Source: Ferrovibrio sp965278975 (GTDB lineage Bacteria; Pseudomonadota; Alphaproteobacteria; Ferrovibrionales; Ferrovibrionaceae). From it: a stretch of 64,000 bases of DNA. A program made the position numbers and the translations under genes. This document shows, in pieces, positions 53,952 through 62,777 of this stretch (its first letter is position 1; every line of letters starts with the position of its first letter). Location of the stretch: the NCBI RefSeq assembly GCF_965278975.1, contig NZ_OZ257126.1, forward strand, positions 2,294,001 through 2,358,000, in the 5' to 3' direction. The notes beneath the pieces were generated by a model, which saw only the letters and a list, made by a program, of their open reading frames with translations, had not been told where the DNA came from and searched no databases.

Positions 53952-55046
53952 ATGGAACGCGAAACCTTCAACATGCTGCTGCCCAGCAACATGAGTCGTC
54001 GTGGCATGCTGCGGCTGATGGCGGCCTCGGGCCTGATGGCGGCAATGCCGGCCGGCCTGCGCGAGGCGCTGGCACAGGACAAGTCGCTCAACCTGTTCAC
54101 CTGGTCGTCCTGGGGCGGTGGCGAATTCGTCAAGGATGCCAAGGACAAGATGAATCTGGAGCTGAAGCCGACCTTCTACAGCAGCTCGGATGAGATGATG
54201 GCGAAGCTGCGCGGCGGCGGCACCAAGCTCTACGACATGATCGTGCCGGTGCAGAATTATATCGAGCCCGCCGTGAAGGCCGGCCTGATCGAGCCGCTCA
54301 ATCCGGCGGCCTTGCCCAACACGAAGGATATCTTCGAGCAATTCGCCACCTCGGCGCAGTGGCGCGTCGATGGCAAGCTCTATGGCATCCCGTTCGTGTG
54401 GGGCGCCAATGCCATGGCTTTCAACCGCAAGGTAACCGGAGACCTGGACTCGCTCTCGGCCCTGTTCGATCCGAAGTACAAGGGCCGCATCGCCATGCGC
54501 GATGAGCCCGAAGATACGCTGGCAGTCGCCGCCCTGCATCTCGGCATCAAGAAGCCCTATTCCATGGAGGAAAAGGAACTGCAGGAGGTCAAGAAGCTGC
54601 TGATCTCGCAGAAGCCGCTGGTGCGCGCCTACTGGAAGAATGTCGCCGATGTGCAGAACATGCTGGCGTCGGGTGAGGTGGTGGTTTCCTGGGCCTTCCT
54701 GGCGGTGATTGCGCCGCTGCTGAAGGCTGGTGTCGATGCCGGCTGGGTCTGGCCGAAGGAAGGCGCCGTGGGTTGGAGTGAGTCGATCACGCCGGTGAAA
54801 GGCACCAGCAAGATCAAGCTGGTGGAGGAATACGCCAACTTCACGCTCAGCCCGGAATACGGCGAGTTCATGGCCCGCAACACCCGCTATGCCCCGGCTT
54901 CCAAGGCGGCGATTTCCCGCCTGGAGCCGCAGTTGATCAAGGATCTCGGCATCGACATCAACAATGTCGGCCGCCTCGTGTTCAAGGATATTCCGAAGGA
55001 CAAGTCGCGCTGGAACGAGATCTGGAACGAGGTCAAGGCGGCCTAA
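53952..55046 (+). CDS. Pot-type ABC substrate-binding protein, probable Tat signal
   Basis: This 364-aa extracellular solute-binding protein has an N-terminal signal with a twin-arginine pattern (SRRGMLRLMAASGLMAAMPA, cleavage near ALAQ), so it may be exported folded. The mature start LNLFTWSSWGGGEFV and SSSDEMMAKLRGGGTKLYDMIVP resemble PotD/PotF. AAGGAG eight bases before ATG 53952 sets the start despite an open frame from 53856. The ligand could be a polyamine, amino-acid derivative or related cation. Confidence 0.9.
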   Translation: MERETFNMLLPSNMSRRGMLRLMAASGLMAAMPAGLREALAQDKSLNLFTWSSWGGGEFVKDAKDKMNLELKPTFYSSSDEMMAKLRGGGTKLYDMIVPVQNYIEPAVKAGLIEPLNPAALPNTKDIFEQFATSAQWRVDGKLYGIPFVWGANAMAFNRKVTGDLDSLSALFDPKYKGRIAMRDEPEDTLAVAALHLGIKKPYSMEEKELQEVKKLLISQKPLVRAYWKNVADVQNMLASGEVVVSWAFLAVIAPLLKAGVDAGWVWPKEGAVGWSESITPVKGTSKIKLVEEYANFTLSPEYGEFMARNTRYAPASKAAISRLEPQLIKDLGIDINNVGRLVFKDIPKDKSRWNEIWNEVKAA

Positions 55047-55066
55047 GGCGACAGGAGGGATAAGCA

Positions 55067-56176
55067 GTGGTGGCGAAAGTGGTTGATGTCGAATTGCAGG
55101 CAGTGTTCAAGCGTTTCGGCAGCTTCGTCGCGGTCGATGGTATCGATTTAACCGTCGAACGCGGCCATTTCGTCACCCTGCTCGGCCCTTCCGGCTGCGG
55201 CAAGACCACCACCCTGCGCATGATCGGCGGACTGGAATACCCGGATTCAGGCAATATCCTGGTGGCCGGGCAGCACCTGTCTGCCGATCTTGGCGCGGCG
55301 CGGCCGACGCGCATGGTTTTTCAGAATTACGCCCTGTTCCCGCATATGACGGTGGCGGAAAACGTTGCCTTTGGCCTGCGCATGCAGAAGCTGCCGAAAG
55401 CCGATATAGCCCTGCGGGTGAAAGAGATCATCGGCCTGCTCGGCCTCACGGATCATATCGCGAAGTATCCGCGTCAGATGTCTGGTGGCCAGCAACAGCG
55501 TGTCGCTCTTGCCCGCGCCCTGGTGACGCGACCGCGCGTTCTGCTGCTTGATGAACCACTCGGCGCGCTCGATCTCAAGATGCGCAAGCATATGCAGAAT
55601 GAGTTGAAAAAGCTGCAGCGCGAAGTCGGCATCACCTTTGTCTATGTGACGCACGATCAAGCCGAGGCGATGTTCCTCTCCGATGCCATCGTGGTGATGG
55701 ATCATGGCCGCATCGTGCAGCAGGGTACACCGGCGGATATCTATCAATACCCACAGACCGCCTATGTCGCCGATTTCATCGGTGAGGCGAATATCCTGCC
55801 GGGGCGATTTGATATGCGCCAGGGCGGTGAGGGGCGTGTGGAAACCGCACTGGGCGCCATGCGCGGCAGCATCGCCACCGGCTTTGAGCCGCAGGCGCAG
55901 CAGCCGGTGCTGCTCTCGGTGCGGCCCGAGCATGTGCTGCTCGGCGAGGCAGCCAGAGCGGCGGATTTCTCGGGCCAGGGCAAGGTGGTTGACCTGGCAT
56001 ATCTTGGCGGAGTGTCGCGGGTCGGCATCGCGGTGAATGGCCTCACCCTGCATGCCGATTGTCCGGGCCTGTTCCAGGGTGCGGAAGGCGATATGGTCGG
56101 TTTCGGCTGGAATGCAGCTGATCTGCGCCTGTTGGCCCATGATGACCGCTTCGGCAATGGCAAGGGTGCTGCATGA
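55067..56176 (+). CDS. Pot-type ABC ATP-binding protein (PotA-like)
   Basis: This 369-aa ATPase has Walker A GPSGCGKTT, RMVFQNYALFPHMTVAENVAFG, signature MSGGQQQRVALARAL, Walker B VLLLDEPLGALD and a C-terminal TOBE domain (LSVRPEHVLLGE). It powers the two permeases upstream. GTG start at 55067 after AGGAGG. Its stop overlaps the amidohydrolase ATG by 4 nt. Confidence 0.95.
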   Translation: MVAKVVDVELQAVFKRFGSFVAVDGIDLTVERGHFVTLLGPSGCGKTTTLRMIGGLEYPDSGNILVAGQHLSADLGAARPTRMVFQNYALFPHMTVAENVAFGLRMQKLPKADIALRVKEIIGLLGLTDHIAKYPRQMSGGQQQRVALARALVTRPRVLLLDEPLGALDLKMRKHMQNELKKLQREVGITFVYVTHDQAEAMFLSDAIVVMDHGRIVQQGTPADIYQYPQTAYVADFIGEANILPGRFDMRQGGEGRVETALGAMRGSIATGFEPQAQQPVLLSVRPEHVLLGEAARAADFSGQGKVVDLAYLGGVSRVGIAVNGLTLHADCPGLFQGAEGDMVGFGWNAADLRLLAHDDRFGNGKGAA

Positions 56177-57075
56177 TCATTGATATCGAAACCCATCCGC
56201 TGCGCTTTGCCCGCAATGGCGCGGTGAATCCGCAGATGTCGATGATCAAGCATTATACCTGGTGCGAGCAGTCGCCGGATTTGCTGGTGGCGGAGATGGA
56301 ATATGCCGGTGTCGATAAGGCATTCCTGATCAGCTATGATGCCGAGGACATCCAATGGGGCAGCAGCCGCAAGGGCTTTGATCTGGAGGATTACAGCGGC
56401 GGCCGGAAATACAGCCTGCTCGGCTTCCGCCGCTATCCCGAACGCTTCTACTGGTTCAACACGCTGAAGAACCCGAAGCGGCATGATGTGCTGGCCCAGG
56501 TGCGGCGCGATTTTGCCGAGGGCGCCTCGGGTGTGAAGGTGTTCGCCGCCTACATCCAGGTCAACCTGCTGGATGAAGCTTTCATTGCCGTCTGCCGCGA
56601 GATCATGGCGCAGGGCAAGGTGCTGCTGCTGTCCTTCCAGACCCTGCGGCCGCCGGATTCCTATACACTTGAAGAATATCTCGAACAGCTTGACGGCCTG
56701 TTGCAGCTGCTGCCCGGCCTGCCGTTGGTGCTGATGCAGGCCGGCTGTGCCGATCCGCTCACGCCACGCTGGGATCAGGTGCGCCGCATTGCCGACAAAC
56801 ATGAAAAAATGATCATGGGCTGCGGCTTTGTCGGTGAAATCTGGGACGATGAAACCGAGTATCCGTTCCCCAACTATCTTGGCCGTATCCGTAAGGTCGC
56901 CGATGCAGTGGGTACCGGGCGGATGATGTGGGGCACGGACTGGCCATGGTTCGAGGACAAATTCAAATACCGGCAGGCAGTGGACAGCGTCCGCAAGCAT
57001 GCCGGCTTCTGGACCATGGATCAGCGGATGGAATTCTTGGGCGGCACGGCTGCGCGTTTGATGGGAGTGAAGTGA
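56173..57075 (+). CDS. Amidohydrolase-2 family protein
   Basis: This 300-aa TIM-barrel metal-dependent hydrolase/decarboxylase-like protein begins MIIDIETHP, where the usual HxH metal pair is reduced to one His, and has VKVFAAYIQVNLLDEAF, VLMQAGCADPL and the family marker MMWGTDWPWFEDKF, where the late Asp would bind metal. The altered N-terminal metal motif leaves catalysis uncertain. Overlapping placement in the operon suggests it acts downstream of the M24 enzyme. Confidence 0.82.
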   Translation: MIIDIETHPLRFARNGAVNPQMSMIKHYTWCEQSPDLLVAEMEYAGVDKAFLISYDAEDIQWGSSRKGFDLEDYSGGRKYSLLGFRRYPERFYWFNTLKNPKRHDVLAQVRRDFAEGASGVKVFAAYIQVNLLDEAFIAVCREIMAQGKVLLLSFQTLRPPDSYTLEEYLEQLDGLLQLLPGLPLVLMQAGCADPLTPRWDQVRRIADKHEKMIMGCGFVGEIWDDETEYPFPNYLGRIRKVADAVGTGRMMWGTDWPWFEDKFKYRQAVDSVRKHAGFWTMDQRMEFLGGTAARLMGVK

Positions 57076-57076
57076 G

Positions 57077-57787
57077 ATGACCTTTACTGTTGTTGCAAGG
57101 GATATGGAAACCGGCCTGCTGGGCGTGGCGCAGGCCACCAACCCGCTATCGGTGGGCGCGCGCTGCCCGTTCATCCGCGCCAATGTTGGCGCCGTGAGCA
57201 GCCAGGCCTACACCGATCCGGGCCTCGGGCCGCTGGCGATCGAATTGCTGACGCTCGGTCATGCACCGAAGAAGGTGCTGGCGGAGATCGAGGGCAGCGA
57301 CGATGGCTGGGCCTGGCGCCAGATCGGCGTGGTCGATCGCCATGGCCGTGCCGCAGTGCATACCGGCAAGGAGTGCAAGGTCCATAGCGCCGCCATCACG
57401 GGCGAAGGCTATCTGGTGATGGGCAACTTGCTGACCACCGATCAGGTGGTGCCAGCCATGGACAAGGCATGGCATGACAGTGCCGGCGAATTGTTCGAGG
57501 AACGCCTGATGCGGGTGATCACTGCGGGACGTGATGCCGGCGGCGATGCCGGCGGGCATCGTTCATCCTGCCTGATTGTCTATGATACCGAGGCCTATGG
57601 CCGCACCGATCTGCGGGTGGATTTCGCGCCGAAGCGTGCCGGTGCACCGGATGCGGTGGACATGCTGCGTGATGCCTTCGATCACTACAAGCCGATGATT
57701 CCGTATTACAAGGTGCGGCCGCATCGCCCCTGGATGCCGGGCTGGATGGATTGGCTCAAGACGCAGGGAGTCGAGTTCAAGGATTAA
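57077..57787 (+). CDS. DUF1028 domain protein
   Basis: This 236-aa protein has the DUF1028 pattern: TFTVVARDMETGLLGVAQATNPLSVGARCPF, ANVGAVSSQAYTDPGLG, GNLLTTDQVVPAM and AGRDAGGDAGGHRSSCLIVY. The family has an Ntn-hydrolase-like fold and is often linked to peptide or amide catabolism, but its reaction is not established. It lies one base after the amidohydrolase and closes the operon, overlapping the convergent LysR gene by 4 bp. Confidence 0.9.
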   Translation: MTFTVVARDMETGLLGVAQATNPLSVGARCPFIRANVGAVSSQAYTDPGLGPLAIELLTLGHAPKKVLAEIEGSDDGWAWRQIGVVDRHGRAAVHTGKECKVHSAAITGEGYLVMGNLLTTDQVVPAMDKAWHDSAGELFEERLMRVITAGRDAGGDAGGHRSSCLIVYDTEAYGRTDLRVDFAPKRAGAPDAVDMLRDAFDHYKPMIPYYKVRPHRPWMPGWMDWLKTQGVEFKD

Positions 57788-58749
57788 GCGAAGGCACGGC
57801 CGAAACTGCGGTCGAAGTTGCGGTCGTGCTCTTCCGAACGCGCCACTTCCAGCACCCATTCGCGGAAGATGCGCACCTTGTCCAGCTTCGTCTTTTTCTT
57901 GCTTGAGACGACATAGTAGGACGACAGGATCGGCTTCTCCCAATCGGGGAAGGGCTTCACCAGCCGGCCCGAGGCAAGATGATCCTGGATCAGCATGGAG
58001 CGGCCCAGCGCCATGCCGCCGCCGGCACTGGCGGCGCGCAGGATCAGAAGCGGGTCGCTGTATTTCGGCCCCTGGGCGTTGGCCTTCTGCTTCACCTTGA
58101 TTTCCTCAAGCCAGGGCGCCCAGGAAATCCAGGGTTCGTGTACCATGCGCACCGATGAATGCAGCAGGGTGAACTTGGCCAGGTCGTGGCGCTCCAGCGG
58201 CTTGGTGGCTTCTGTTTGCAGCAAGGACGGGCTGCAGACCGGCGTCACGGTCTCATTGGCCAGCAGGGCCACATCCAGGTCTTCGCCGAAATCGCCGCGC
58301 CCGAAGCGGATGGCGATATCCACCGTGTCGGCGGCCAGATCCACCATGCGGTAATCGGTCTGTACCAGCACATCGATTTCCGGATGGGCGGCGCGGAACT
58401 GCACCAGGCGCGGCAGCAGCCATTCCTGGGTGAAGGAAGGCAGTGCACTGATCACCAGGATATCGGTTTCCGCCACCTTGCCCTTTGGCAGCAGCCACAC
58501 GGCTTCCTCGAACAGGTCGAAGCCCTGCGATACCAGCGGCAGGATGGTCTTGGCTTCCGGCGTCAGTACCAGACCATTCGGCAAGCGCTGAAACAAGGTG
58601 CAGTCGAGAAACTGCTCCAGGATCTTCACCTGATGGCTGACGGCGGTCTGCGTCACCAGCAATTCCTGCGCAGCTTTCGCGAAGCTGCCGACGCGCGCGG
58701 CGGTCTCGAATGCCTTCAGTGCATTGAGCGGCGGAAGTTTGCGGCGCAT
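57784..58749 (-). CDS. LysR-family regulator (GcvA-like)
   Basis: This 321-aa LTTR starts MRRKLPPLNALKAFETAARVGSFAKAAQELLVTQTAVSHQVKILE, a GcvA-type winged helix, followed by a periplasmic-binding-like effector domain (DILVISALPSFTQEWLLPRL, VDIAIRFGRGDFG). It is divergent from the molybdenum hydroxylase operon and probably controls it. The C-terminus (RSEEHDRNFDRSFGRAFA) is charged and slightly extended. Confidence 0.9.
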   Translation of the reverse strand: MRRKLPPLNALKAFETAARVGSFAKAAQELLVTQTAVSHQVKILEQFLDCTLFQRLPNGLVLTPEAKTILPLVSQGFDLFEEAVWLLPKGKVAETDILVISALPSFTQEWLLPRLVQFRAAHPEIDVLVQTDYRMVDLAADTVDIAIRFGRGDFGEDLDVALLANETVTPVCSPSLLQTEATKPLERHDLAKFTLLHSSVRMVHEPWISWAPWLEEIKVKQKANAQGPKYSDPLLILRAASAGGGMALGRSMLIQDHLASGRLVKPFPDWEKPILSSYYVVSSKKKTKLDKVRIFREWVLEVARSEEHDRNFDRSFGRAFA

Positions 58750-58791
58750 GCACGAACTCCAGTCTCTGTTGGGGCCAGGGTTGGGGTAAGG

Positions 58792-58806
58792 CCAAATATT
58801 ATTTGG
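58792..58806. promoter_or_regulatory. LysR-type operator dyad in the divergent promoter
   Basis: CCAAAT-ATT-ATTTGG is a perfect dyad in the LysR/hydroxylase divergent region, 43 bp from the LysR ATG. It contains a T-N11-A spacing compatible with an LTTR box. It lies upstream of the chosen TTG start of the 2Fe-2S subunit. Confidence 0.6.
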
Positions 58807-58859
58807 TTGCGGCAGATGTCACAATAACGGAGCCTTGCTGCAACAGCGAGGTAAGACGT

Positions 58860-59369
58860 TTGCAACCAGCCGTATCCATCACGTCCTGCGCAACAATCGA
58901 TGATGCCTGGGGTGAAACCCGCATCAACAATGCTGCCGTGAAGCTGCGCGGCGAACAGCGCATGGCTGTGGCGGCCTTTCTGCGCGATGTGCTTGATCTA
59001 AAAGGAACCAAGATCGGCTGCGGCAACGGGGAATGTGGCGCCTGTACCATCGTGGTGAACGGCGATGCAGTCTGTTCCTGCCTGCTGCCGCTGCATCGTA
59101 TTGATGGCGCAGAGGTTACTACCATCGAAGGCCTGTCGCGCGATGGTGCGCTGCATCCAATTCAGGCAACTTTAAAAGACTTTGGCGCTTTTCAGTGCGG
59201 CTATTGCACGCCGGGCGTCACAATGTCGCTATTCGCGCTTTTCTCTGCTGATCCTCAACCGGAAGAGATGGCGGTGCTGGAAGCATTGCAGGGCAACATC
59301 TGCCGCTGTTCCGGTTATGTGAAACTGCTCGAAGCCGTGGATGCGTTGCGCCGCGGTGCCGCGGAATGA
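58860..59369 (+). CDS. 2Fe-2S subunit of a molybdenum hydroxylase (xanthine dehydrogenase family, CoxS-like)
   Basis: This is a protein of about 169 aa. The plant-type cluster motif is GTKIGCGNGECGACTIVVNGDAVCSC, and the second helical-domain cluster has CGYCTPG and CRCSGY. It moves electrons from the Mo cofactor to FAD. The frame is open from 58803, but the TTG at 58860 has GAGGT seven bases upstream and gives a normal length; no ATG is available, so the start is uncertain. Its stop overlaps the large-subunit ATG by 4 nt. Confidence 0.88.
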   Translation: MQPAVSITSCATIDDAWGETRINNAAVKLRGEQRMAVAAFLRDVLDLKGTKIGCGNGECGACTIVVNGDAVCSCLLPLHRIDGAEVTTIEGLSRDGALHPIQATLKDFGAFQCGYCTPGVTMSLFALFSADPQPEEMAVLEALQGNICRCSGYVKLLEAVDALRRGAAE

Positions 59370-62300
59370 CCGAGCATTTCCGCCATATCGGCCGGCGCAT
59401 GCCGAGCCTGGATGCCGAAGCCAAGGCCACCGGCCAGCTTGCCTATACCCAGGATATCGTGCGGCCCGGCATGCTGCATGGCCTGATCCTGCGTAGCCCG
59501 CACGCCCATGCGCGCATCAAGTCGATTGATCTGAGCGCGGCTGCCGCCATGCCGGGCGTACAGGCCGTGGTCTGCGGCCGCGATTATCCCGGCGGGCAAT
59601 ATATCAATTTCGGCGCTGTCTATGCCGACCGCTATCCGCTGGCTTTCGATACCGTGCGCTACAAGGGCGAGGATGTGGCGGCTGTGGCCGCCGAAAGCCT
59701 GGAGCAGGCGCGCGCGGCCCTGCAAGCGATCCGCATCGAGTATGAAATCCTGCCCACCGTTTTCGAGCCGGAGGACGCATTGGCCGAAGATGCGCCGCTG
59801 CTGCATCCGCGCAAGACCCTGCCGGCCAATGTGGCGCAGCATGCGGAAGCGGTGTTTGGTGATCTCGATGCCGCCTTCCGCGATGCCGCCGTGGTGGTCA
59901 GCAATACTTTTTCCCATGGCGCGGTGGCGCCGATCTGCATGGAAACCAATGCCGTCGTCGCCGAGTATGATGCGGCAAGCGGCCAGATGCAGATCTGGAC
60001 CGGCAGCCAGGCGCCGTTCTTCGCTCGCAAGGAAGTGGCGCATGTGCTGGGCCTGCCATTGCAGCAGGTAGTGATCCGCGCTTCCGGCATTGGTGGCGGC
60101 TTCGGCGGTAAATCGCAATCGCCCGAGCCGGTCGCGGTGGCTGCCCTGCTTGCGTTCAAGACCGGCAAGCCGGTACGCATCGTGCTCGACCGGCGCGAGG
60201 AATTCATCAGCGGCAAGACCGATCATCCGAAAAAGATGACGGTATCGATGGCGGTTGCCGCCGATGGCAGCATCCTGGGCCGCCGCACGCAGTATTATGT
60301 CGATAACGGCGCCTATACCATGATGGGGCCGGCTTACATTTCCGCTGTGCGCCAGCGCACCTGCAATCTCTACCGCGTCGGGGCTGCCGGCTTCGATGGC
60401 AAGCTGGTCTATACCAACAAGGTGCCTGGCGGCTCCTATCGTGGCATGGGCGCGCCGCAGATCATCTGGGCCATCGAGAGTCTGATCGACGAGGCCGCGC
60501 GCAAGCTTGGCCGCGATCGCCTGGAATACCGCATGCAGATTGCCAACCGGCCGGGCGATACCACGCCGCTCGGCTGGCATATCGGCAGCTGCGCCATGGC
60601 CGAGTGTATTGCGGAGGCCGGCCGCCGCATCGGCTGGGCGGAGAAAAGCAAGGAGCAAAAGCCGTGGCGTGGCCTCGGCATCGCCGCGATGATCAATCCC
60701 AGTGTCGGCGTGCTCTACCCGGAAGGCAATTTCGCCAATGTGTCGCTGGAACTGCGCCCCGATGGCCGCATCCTGCTCGGCACCCAGACCGCCGATTGCG
60801 GCACGTCGCAGAATACTGTTTTGGCACAATTCGCCGCCGAGGCGATGGATGTCGACCTCGGCTGCTTCGATGTGCTGCATATGGATACCGAGAATGCCCC
60901 GGACGATCTCGGCAGCGCCGCGTCACGCGTCACCTTTGTCAGCGGTGCCGCCGCCATTGTTGCCGGCAAGGAACTGGTGGCCGCGATCAAGGCGAGGTTG
61001 GCCGACCGCTGGGATGCCGCGCCCGAGGATATCGATTTCCGCGATGGCATTGCCGGCCTGCGCGGTGACAATTCGCGCCGCATGAGCCTGGCTGAATTCG
61101 CCGCCGTTGAAGGCCCGCTGAAGGTGGTGGGCCGCCACGATATAGAATTGCCGCGCGCTGATCCCAAGACCGGCTATGGTCATTACGCCCCGGCCTATGG
61201 CTTTGGTGCCATGGCGGCGGAAGTTGAGGTCGATCCTGGTACTGGCGCTGTTACAGTGCTGAAGATCGTGTCGGTGCAGGATATCGGCCGTGTGATCAAT
61301 CCGCTGGCGCTGGAAGGTCAGGTGCAGGGCGGGATTCTGCAAGGCATCGGCATGACCTTGCAGGAGGAGCTGGTTTTCGATGATGGTGAGCCGGTGAATG
61401 CCTCGCTGATCAGCTACAAGGTGCCGCGCATCTTCCAGACGCCCAATATCGAAATGGCCTTCATTGAGACGAATGAACCGAATGGCCCCTTCGGCGCCAA
61501 GGCCGGCGGCGAGCATCCGATCAACATGACCGTGGCGGCAATCGCCAATGCCATCACCGATGCCACCGGCATCCAGTTCACCAGCCTGCCGATCACGCCA
61601 CAGAAAATCCTGGATGCATTGGTGCGCCGCGATGGCCCGATGCCGCAGACCCGGCCCTGGACGCGGCCCTATAATCTGGAAGTCGCCACCGCCCGCGCGC
61701 TCTATCCCACGGTATTGTTCCCTGGCTTGAAAAAACTTGGCGCCGCCATCGGTCGCCCGGTGAAGCAGGCACGAAAGAGCGAATTCGTAGCGGCGCGTGA
61801 GATCGGCGTGGCGCTGTCCCTGCTGGCCGAGGCCAAGGGCGAAGCCAAGCTGATGGCCGGCGGCACCGACTTGCAGCCCGGCATGCGCCAGGGTGTCTAT
61901 GCGCCCCGCCTGGTAATCGATATCAGTGGCATCGCGGCCCTGCGTGGCATTGCCGAACAGGGTGATGCCCTGCGCATCGGGGCTGGCACCACGCTTTCCA
62001 CGATCATCCGCGATCCCCTGGTGCGGCGGCATTTCCCGATGCTGGCCGAGGGCCTGCGCCAGACCGCGACGCAGCAGATTCGCCATGTCGCGACGCTGGG
62101 CGGCAATCTCTGCCAGGAAAAGCGCTGCTGGTTCTTCCGCTCCGCCAAGCAATGCTACAAGCATGGTGGCGCCACCTGCCCCTGCTATGCGGTGCTCGGC
62201 GACAGCCGGCATCATTCTATCATGGGCGCGGGCCGCTGTGCCGCGCCCTGCGTGGCCGATGCAGCACCGATGCTGGTGGCGCTGGGCGCCCGTGCCGAGG

Positions 62301-62749
62301 CTCTGGGGCCACAGGGCACGCGCTTCATCGCCCTGGAGGATTTCTACCGCTGGTCCGGTGAAACCACGCTGGCAGCCGATGAGATTCTGGTGGCGTTGCA
62401 TCTGCCGCTGGCTGCGGCCGGGATGCGCCAGTATTTCGAGAAATTCGCCATGTGGCGCGGTGATTTCGCCGAGGCCAGTGTCGCGGTGGCTGCACAAGTC
62501 GATAGCGATGGCATCTTGCGCAGTTTGCGCATGGCCTTTGGCGGCGTGGCACCGCTGCCGATGCGTGCCATGCGCGTGGAAAGCCGCCTGCTGGACCAGC
62601 GCATGACGGATGCCGCGATCCAGGAGGCCGCCGCCCATTGTGCCGATGGCGCGCTGCCGCTGCGCGAGAACGCCGCCAAGGTGCCGCTCTTGCAAACACT
62701 TGTCGCCCGTAGCCTGGCCGTCATCGCGGCCGGGCCTGCGGTGCATTGA
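59366..62749 (+). CDS. Molybdenum hydroxylase fusion: Mo-cofactor subunit + FAD subunit
   Basis: This 1127-aa protein has residues about 1-770 forming the CoxL/XdhB-type Mo-cofactor domain (GIGGGFGGKSQS near 240; catalytic Glu716 in AGGEHPI) and residues about 800-1127 forming the CoxM/XdhA-type FAD domain (LMAGGTDLQPGMRQ near 828; ATLGGNLCQ). A Cys-rich insert (Cys916, 921, 930, 938, 940, 958, 962) in the FAD domain resembles the extra 4Fe-4S site of PaoB/HcrB-type subunits. Normally the two are separate chains, or in eukaryotes fused in the opposite order after the 2Fe-2S domain. It hydroxylates an aromatic, purine-like or CoA-bound substrate; identity unknown. Confidence 0.92.
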   Translation: MTEHFRHIGRRMPSLDAEAKATGQLAYTQDIVRPGMLHGLILRSPHAHARIKSIDLSAAAAMPGVQAVVCGRDYPGGQYINFGAVYADRYPLAFDTVRYKGEDVAAVAAESLEQARAALQAIRIEYEILPTVFEPEDALAEDAPLLHPRKTLPANVAQHAEAVFGDLDAAFRDAAVVVSNTFSHGAVAPICMETNAVVAEYDAASGQMQIWTGSQAPFFARKEVAHVLGLPLQQVVIRASGIGGGFGGKSQSPEPVAVAALLAFKTGKPVRIVLDRREEFISGKTDHPKKMTVSMAVAADGSILGRRTQYYVDNGAYTMMGPAYISAVRQRTCNLYRVGAAGFDGKLVYTNKVPGGSYRGMGAPQIIWAIESLIDEAARKLGRDRLEYRMQIANRPGDTTPLGWHIGSCAMAECIAEAGRRIGWAEKSKEQKPWRGLGIAAMINPSVGVLYPEGNFANVSLELRPDGRILLGTQTADCGTSQNTVLAQFAAEAMDVDLGCFDVLHMDTENAPDDLGSAASRVTFVSGAAAIVAGKELVAAIKARLADRWDAAPEDIDFRDGIAGLRGDNSRRMSLAEFAAVEGPLKVVGRHDIELPRADPKTGYGHYAPAYGFGAMAAEVEVDPGTGAVTVLKIVSVQDIGRVINPLALEGQVQGGILQGIGMTLQEELVFDDGEPVNASLISYKVPRIFQTPNIEMAFIETNEPNGPFGAKAGGEHPINMTVAAIANAITDATGIQFTSLPITPQKILDALVRRDGPMPQTRPWTRPYNLEVATARALYPTVLFPGLKKLGAAIGRPVKQARKSEFVAAREIGVALSLLAEAKGEAKLMAGGTDLQPGMRQGVYAPRLVIDISGIAALRGIAEQGDALRIGAGTTLSTIIRDPLVRRHFPMLAEGLRQTATQQIRHVATLGGNLCQEKRCWFFRSAKQCYKHGGATCPCYAVLGDSRHHSIMGAGRCAAPCVADAAPMLVALGARAEALGPQGTRFIALEDFYRWSGETTLAADEILVALHLPLAAAGMRQYFEKFAMWRGDFAEASVAVAAQVDSDGILRSLRMAFGGVAPLPMRAMRVESRLLDQRMTDAAIQEAAAHCADGALPLRENAAKVPLLQTLVARSLAVIAAGPAVH

Positions 62750-62777
62750 TCGAATCAGCAGCAAAGGAGAAGCAGAG

